Shown: positions 5,712 through 9,606 of the stretch, piece after piece | Position numbering within the stretch: position 1 is the first letter of the stretch | Layout: every line of letters starts with the position of its first letter | NCBI GenBank assembly: GCA_046095485.1 | Contig: JBJTJN010000129.1 | Location: 1-9,606, forward strand | DNA: 9,606 nucleotides | Direction: 5' to 3' | From: SYFI01 sp046095485 | GTDB lineage: Bacteria > Actinomycetota > Thermoleophilia > Miltoncostaeales > Miltoncostaeaceae | Made by a program: the position numbers and the translations under genes | Notes under the pieces: model-generated | Told to the model about the DNA's origin: nothing | Database searches by the model: none | The model's input: only the letters and a program-made list of their open reading frames with translations

Positions 5712-6894
5712 GCGAAGCGGGTTCGGGGACGGCCGTGAGCCTCCGCTCGCGCGACCTGCGGCTGATTCCGACGAGGATCCCGCTGGCTGCGGTGAGGACG
5801 ACGAGGCTGCTTCCCCCATAGCTCACGAAGGGCAGCGGCACGCCGGTCACCGGAAGGAGTCCGAGCACCGCGCCCAGGTTGACGATGGCCTGGATGCTGA
5901 TGAGCGACACGAGCCCGCCGGCCAGGAACCTCAGCCGGCGGTCGGGCGCCGCCACGGCGATACGGTAGCCGCTCCATATGACGGCCCCGAGCAGGGCGAT
6001 GACGCCCAGCACGCCGATGAGGCCGATCTCCTCGCCGATGGTGGCCATGATCATGTCGGTGTGCGCCTCGGGCAGGTAGTTCACCTTCTGCAGGCCATTG
6101 CCCAGGCCCACGCCGTCCACCCCGCCACTGCCCAGCGCGAGCTGCGCCTGGGTCACCTGGAAGCCGCTGCCCTCCGGGTCGGACCAGGGGTCGAGGAACG
6201 AGGTGACGCGCGCCATGCGGTAGGGCGCGATTGCCACCAGCGCGGCGGTGGCGACCGCGGCCGCGCCCACGAGCATGGCCAGGATGCGCCCGGGCACGCC
6301 GGCGATGACCAGCATGAGGAATCCCGTGCCGAGCATCACGGCGGTGGTGCCGAGGTCGGGCTCGAGCATGAGCAACACGCCAAGGCCCACCATGAGCCCG
6401 ATGGGCAGCTTGAGGCCATCCCAGGTGTCGAGGCGGTCGATGTTCCGGGCGAGGTAGCCCGCGAGCCACACGATGAGCGCCAGCTTGGCGAGCTCGGACG
6501 GCTGCATCTGGATGGGGCCGAGGCCGATCCACGAGCGGGCGCCGTTGGCCTCGATCCCGAAGCCGGGCACCAGCACCACCACGAGCAGGCCGAGCGCCAC
6601 GAGCACCGCCGGCTTGCCGAACTTGAGGATGGCGTTGGGATTGACCCGCGCGCAGATGCCGAACGCCACCAGCGCCACCACGGCGAAGATGCCCTGGCGC
6701 ATGAGGGTGCCCGACGGGTTCTCGTCCGACAGCAGCGCGCTCGCGCTGGACGCCGAGTAGACCATCACGAGCCCGATGCACACGAGCACCAGGATGGCGA
6801 TCGACAGCACGGCCTCCGGTGCGATGTCGCCACCACCTCGCACCTTGCGGGTGGATGCGGCGCGACGGGTGCTGTCAGAGGACGCGGGCGGCAC
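5653..6894 (-). CDS. ftsW: SEDS-family peptidoglycan polymerase FtsW
   Basis: Polytopic septal peptidoglycan glycosyltransferase of the FtsW/RodA/SpoVE family; it polymerises lipid II together with a class B PBP. The product is 413 aa with a polar, basic cytoplasmic N-terminus (1-25) and about ten hydrophobic spans starting near 28. Diagnostic stretches are NGARSWIGLGPIQMQPSELAK (117-137), LEPDLGTT (177-184), PEAHTDMIMATIGEEIGLIG (275-294) containing the Asp (D280) expected to be catalytic, and GVPLPFVSYGGSS (351-363). Its place between murD and murG indicates FtsW and not RodA. The GTG start has AAAGGA 5 nt upstream (6900-6905), 31 nt after murD. The cytoplasmic tail after about residue 376 is Arg-rich, and its last 19 codons are read in a second frame as the start of murG. 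Confidence 0.96.
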   Translation of the reverse strand: MPPASSDSTRRAASTRKVRGGGDIAPEAVLSIAILVLVCIGLVMVYSASSASALLSDENPSGTLMRQGIFAVVALVAFGICARVNPNAILKFGKPAVLVALGLLVVVLVPGFGIEANGARSWIGLGPIQMQPSELAKLALIVWLAGYLARNIDRLDTWDGLKLPIGLMVGLGVLLMLEPDLGTTAVMLGTGFLMLVIAGVPGRILAMLVGAAAVATAALVAIAPYRMARVTSFLDPWSDPEGSGFQVTQAQLALGSGGVDGVGLGNGLQKVNYLPEAHTDMIMATIGEEIGLIGVLGVIALLGAVIWSGYRIAVAAPDRRLRFLAGGLVSLISIQAIVNLGAVLGLLPVTGVPLPFVSYGGSSLVVLTAASGILVGISRRSRERRLTAVPEPASRGDRGRGDRRAHHAGARAG

Positions 6895-6925
6895 GGGAAT
6901 CCTTTCGCCGCGGGCCCGCCGTTCC

Positions 6926-8242
6926 CTACCGCGCGCCGGCCTCCCGCGCGGCGTCGCGGAACACCTCTCCGCGATGCTCGTATCCCGAGAACTGATCGAA
7001 CGATGCGCATGCCGGGGCGAGCAGCACCACGTCGCCCGGCTGGGCGTCCGCCGCGGCCCGTGACACCGCCGTCGGGAGGTCCGGCAGCAGGGTGCTGGCC
7101 ACGTGCTCGCCCTCGAATGCGCGGGCGATGTCCGGGGCGGTCTCGCCGATGAGGTACGCGTGCACCACGGGGCCGGCGGCCGCGCGCGCCAGGTCGTCGA
7201 ACGGGGTGTCCTTGCTGCTGCCCCCCGCGATCAGGCGCACCCGCGCGGGGTAGGCGTCAAGTGCCGCGATTGCCGCCGCGGGATTGGTGGCCTTGGAGTC
7301 GTTGACGAACGTGACGCCGTCGGCCACGCCCACCACCTCGAGCCGGTGCGGCACACCCGGGAACGTGGCGAGACCGCGTGCGATCTCCTCCGCGCCCATG
7401 CCGGCGTGCGCGGCCATGGCGGCCGCGGCCATCACGTTGTCGCGATTGTGGGCTCCGAGCAGGGGAATATCGCTCCACGGTGCAACCAGGCCGAGCCCCT
7501 GCACGTGCAGGCCGCCCTCGGCCCATGACACCGCGTCAGGCCCCGGCGCACCCGATGCCACCACCCGCCGCGTGGGGGACTTTCCCGTCGACTCCATCCC
7601 CTCGGGGAGGATGGCCAGGTCGTGCTCGCCCTGGTGGGCGAACAGGTTGAGCTTCGCCCGCCGGTAGGCATCGAAGTCGGGGTAGCGGTCCATGTGGTCG
7701 GGGGTCACGTTGAGCAGCACGGCGGCATGCGGCCGGAACGTGGGTATGTCCTCGAGCTGGAACGATGAGCACTCGGCCACCAGCCAGGTGTCGCCCGCCA
7801 GCTGGCCGGCCAGACCGGCCATCGGCGTGCCCACGTTGCCGCAGGCCACGGCGTCGAGCCCCCCGGACCGCATCACATGGGCCAGCAGCTCGGTGGTGGT
7901 GGTCTTGCCGTTCGTGCCGGTGATCCCCATGATCGGGTTGGGCATGGCGCGCGACGCCAGCTCGATCTCGCTCCACACCGGCGTGCCCGCGGCGTAGGCG
8001 GCCGCGAGCGGCGCGAACTCGCGCGGCACCCCGGGGCTTCGCACCACCAGGTCGGCCGGCACGGGCTCGCTACTGGGCGCGCGCACGTCGATGCCCGCCG
8101 AGGCCAGGTCGGCGGCGTCCACGGCCGCGGCATCCACCGCCACCACCTGCCAGCCCAGGTCGCGCAGCAGCACGGCCGCGGCCCTGCCCGACTTCGCCAG
8201 GCCCACCACCAGGGCCCGCCCGGGGTGGGGCAGGGCGCTCAC
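6926..8242 (-). CDS. murD: UDP-N-acetylmuramoyl-L-alanine--D-glutamate ligase MurD
   Basis: ATP-dependent cytoplasmic ligase adding D-Glu to UDP-MurNAc-L-Ala. The product is 438 aa, a normal length for the family. Motifs are the N-terminal Rossmann-like LVVGLAKSGRAA (11-22), P-loop GTNGKTTT (109-116), ECSSFQLED (157-165), DHMDRYPDFDAYRRAK (182-197) ending in the Lys that is carbamylated in this family, GAHNRDN (263-269), PHRLE (298-302), NDSKATNP (314-321) and APACASFDQF (409-418). The ACASFDQF stretch and the gene order point to MurD. The start is the GTG at 8242 in the junction GTGA, which overlaps the mraY TGA by 4 nt. There is no Shine-Dalgarno, so translation is probably coupled. The frame stays open upstream to 8599, but that part is an alternative-frame reading of mraY. 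Confidence 0.97.
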   Translation of the reverse strand: MSALPHPGRALVVGLAKSGRAAAVLLRDLGWQVVAVDAAAVDAADLASAGIDVRAPSSEPVPADLVVRSPGVPREFAPLAAAYAAGTPVWSEIELASRAMPNPIMGITGTNGKTTTTELLAHVMRSGGLDAVACGNVGTPMAGLAGQLAGDTWLVAECSSFQLEDIPTFRPHAAVLLNVTPDHMDRYPDFDAYRRAKLNLFAHQGEHDLAILPEGMESTGKSPTRRVVASGAPGPDAVSWAEGGLHVQGLGLVAPWSDIPLLGAHNRDNVMAAAAMAAHAGMGAEEIARGLATFPGVPHRLEVVGVADGVTFVNDSKATNPAAAIAALDAYPARVRLIAGGSSKDTPFDDLARAAAGPVVHAYLIGETAPDIARAFEGEHVASTLLPDLPTAVSRAAADAQPGDVVLLAPACASFDQFSGYEHRGEVFRDAAREAGAR

Positions 8243-9219
8243 GCCGGCAGCGTGCGGAAGAAGAGCGTGAAGCCGATGCCTGCGAACACCAGCGCGATGA
8301 GCCAGAAGCGCACGATGATCTTGGTCTCGCTCCAGCCGGCCATCTCGAAGTGGTGGTGCACGGGCGCCATGAGGAACACCCGGCGGCGCGTGCGCTTGAA
8401 CACCAGCACCTGGATCATCACCGAGATGGCCTCGATCACGAACACGCCACCGATGAAGATGAGCAGCACCTCGGTCTTGGTCATCACGGCCAGCGCCGCG
8501 ATGGCCCCGCCCAGCGCGAACGACCCGGTGTCGCCCATGAAGATGGATGCCGGGTAGGAGTTGAACCAGAGGAAGCCCACGCACGCGCCCATGAGGCACG
8601 CGGCGAGGATCGCCAGGTCGCGCTGCCCGGTGACCACGAAGGTCATCCCCACGTAGGCCAGCAGCGCGATGGCCATGGTGCCTGCGGCCAGGCCGTCGAG
8701 GCCGTCGGTGAGGTTGACGGCGTTGGTGGCGCCGGCGAGCACCAGGAACACCACCACCCCGAAGGCGATGGGGCCGATGTCGAGCGAGTAGGCCACCACG
8801 TGGAAGTCGATGGTGGTGGGCACGCCCACCACGTTCACCGCCAGCACGGCCAGCGCCACGGCGATGGCCACGAGGCCGAGCATCTTCCAGCGCCCGGACA
8901 GCCCCAGCGAGCGCTTCTTGACGATCTTCATCCAGTCATCGATGAACCCGATGGCGCCGCAGGCCAGCGTGGTGAACAGCACCAGCATGGCCGCCGTGCT
9001 GCGTGACGAGAGTATGAGGAACGGCACGGTCATGGCGACGATGATGAGCAGGCCGCCCATGGTGGGGGTGCCCTGCTTCTCGGCGTGCGCGTCGGGGATC
9101 TCCCCCTGCGGGCGGATGAACTGGCCCACGTCGTGGTCGCGCAGCCAGCGGATGACCCGCGGCCCCAGGAACATCAGCAGCATGGCGGCGCCGATGGCCG
9201 CGATGAGCACGCGGGGCAC
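8239..9219 (-). CDS. mraY: Phospho-N-acetylmuramoyl-pentapeptide-transferase MraY
   Basis: Integral membrane enzyme that transfers phospho-MurNAc-pentapeptide from UDP to undecaprenyl phosphate, making lipid I. The product is 326 aa with about ten hydrophobic segments. Signature stretches are QFIRPQGEIPDAHAEKQGTP (33-52) continuing into TMGG, DDWMK (94-98) with the Mg/catalytic aspartates, NAVNLTDGLDGLA (166-178), WFNSYPASIFMGDTGS (218-233), and PVHHHFEMAGW (286-296), whose HHH cluster is typical of MraY as opposed to the related WecA. The GTG start at 9219 comes 3 nt after the murF stop, with a G-run about 10 nt upstream as a weak ribosome-binding site. A second in-frame GTG at codon 4 is possible. 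The 3' end overlaps murD by 4 nt. Confidence 0.97.
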   Translation of the reverse strand: MPRVLIAAIGAAMLLMFLGPRVIRWLRDHDVGQFIRPQGEIPDAHAEKQGTPTMGGLLIIVAMTVPFLILSSRSTAAMLVLFTTLACGAIGFIDDWMKIVKKRSLGLSGRWKMLGLVAIAVALAVLAVNVVGVPTTIDFHVVAYSLDIGPIAFGVVVFLVLAGATNAVNLTDGLDGLAAGTMAIALLAYVGMTFVVTGQRDLAILAACLMGACVGFLWFNSYPASIFMGDTGSFALGGAIAALAVMTKTEVLLIFIGGVFVIEAISVMIQVLVFKRTRRRVFLMAPVHHHFEMAGWSETKIIVRFWLIALVFAGIGFTLFFRTLPA

Positions 9220-9222
9220 GGG

Positions 9223-9606
9223 TTACGCGCCCCCGGTGATCGCCCGGGCCACGCGCTCCATGGCCATGCCCCGCGAGCCCTTCACCAGCACCACGTCGCC
9301 GGGCGCGATGAGCGCGGGCACTCCCGCCACGGCGGCGTCGGTGTCGGGGAACGCCACGCACTCCACGCCATCAGCGCCCTCAGGGTATGCCGCCGCGCGG
9401 GGCCCCACGGCCACCAGCAGGTCCACCCCCAGCTCACGGGCGCGCGCGCCCACGCCGCGGTGAAACTCCATCTCGTCGGGCCCCAGTTCGAGCATGTCGG
9501 CCAGCACGGCCACGTGCCGTCCCGGGCGGCGGCACAGGTCGGCCAGGGCGGCGTCCATGGCCGGCGGGTTGGCGTTGTAGCAGTCCTCGATGAGCGTGCC
9601 GCTGCC
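9223..9606 (-). CDS. murF: UDP-N-acetylmuramoyl-tripeptide--D-alanyl-D-alanine ligase MurF, C-terminal fragment
   Basis: Only the last 127 codons lie in the window; the 5' part is beyond the right edge. The fragment opens with GSGTLIEDCYNANPPAM, which matches the MurF motif around DxYNANPxSM at the start of the C-terminal domain. It continues with VAVLADMLELGPDEMEFHRG, the family's LGxMxELG...H pattern, and ends with PGDVVLVKGSRGMAMERV, the MurF KGSRxxxME motif. The enzyme adds D-Ala-D-Ala to UDP-MurNAc-tripeptide, completing the cytoplasmic pentapeptide. Its position just before mraY is the standard dcw order. The stop is TAA, 3 nt before mraY. Confidence 0.95.
   Translation of the reverse strand, partial: GSGTLIEDCYNANPPAMDAALADLCRRPGRHVAVLADMLELGPDEMEFHRGVGARARELGVDLLVAVGPRAAAYPEGADGVECVAFPDTDAAVAGVPALIAPGDVVLVKGSRGMAMERVARAITGGA

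Noticed and set aside
5575..7152. A 525-codon open frame on the plus strand opposite murG/ftsW, and many other plus-strand frames
   Set aside because: Long antisense frames are expected from third-position G+C bias. Their translations are His/Arg/Pro/Gly-rich without family motifs, and the minus-strand genes explain the region.
8243..8599. N-terminal extension of the murD frame by 119 codons
   Set aside because: It is the shifted-frame reading of mraY, His/Arg/Gly-rich and without similarity to MurD. The GTGA junction gives a normal-length MurD.

Overview
The window is a GC-rich segment (roughly 70% G+C by eye) with every gene on the minus strand. It holds most of a division and cell wall (dcw) cluster. 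In transcription order, from high to low coordinates, the genes are murF (3' end only), mraY, murD, ftsW, murG, murC, murB, ftsQ and ftsZ, followed by the first 18 codons of a gcvT-like gene. All nine cluster genes are recognised from family motifs visible in their translations. The gene order, the absence of ftsA between ftsQ and ftsZ, the FtsZ N-terminus and the almost universal GTG starts suggest a high-GC actinobacterial lineage. A deep-branching class such as Thermoleophilia would fit, but that placement is inference and the window alone cannot settle it.

Layout: murF to ftsQ (about 9606 to 1408) is very tightly packed. Junctions are a 3-nt gap (murF/mraY), a 4-nt overlap (mraY/murD), a 31-nt gap (murD/ftsW), an overlap of about 59 nt (ftsW/murG), a 4-nt gap (murG/murC), an 8-nt overlap (murC/murB) and direct abutment (murB/ftsQ). 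This indicates one co-translated operon. The only real spacer inside the cluster is the 162 nt before ftsZ. It carries a small hairpin and a strong Shine-Dalgarno sequence, and is the natural place for extra control of ftsZ. After ftsZ, a long inverted repeat begins 5 nt past the stop codon, and a -10-like hexamer lies 7 nt before the gcvT start. No stretch over 300 bases lacks a gene.

Function: MurB, MurC, MurD and MurF are cytoplasmic enzymes building UDP-MurNAc-pentapeptide. MraY and MurG convert it to lipid I and lipid II at the inner membrane face. FtsW is the SEDS-family septal glycan polymerase. FtsQ is the bitopic divisome scaffold, and FtsZ is the tubulin-like ring GTPase. GcvT belongs to one-carbon and glycine metabolism and is probably a separate unit.

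The window is mainly housekeeping, and I found no new system. The points worth a second look are a short sequence (core GTGTCAGGCAC) recurring four times, including in the post-ftsZ inverted repeat and at the murC/murB junction; the ftsW/murG overprinting; a tandem-repeat tail on FtsQ; the uniform GTG starts; and the apparently leaderless gcvT.
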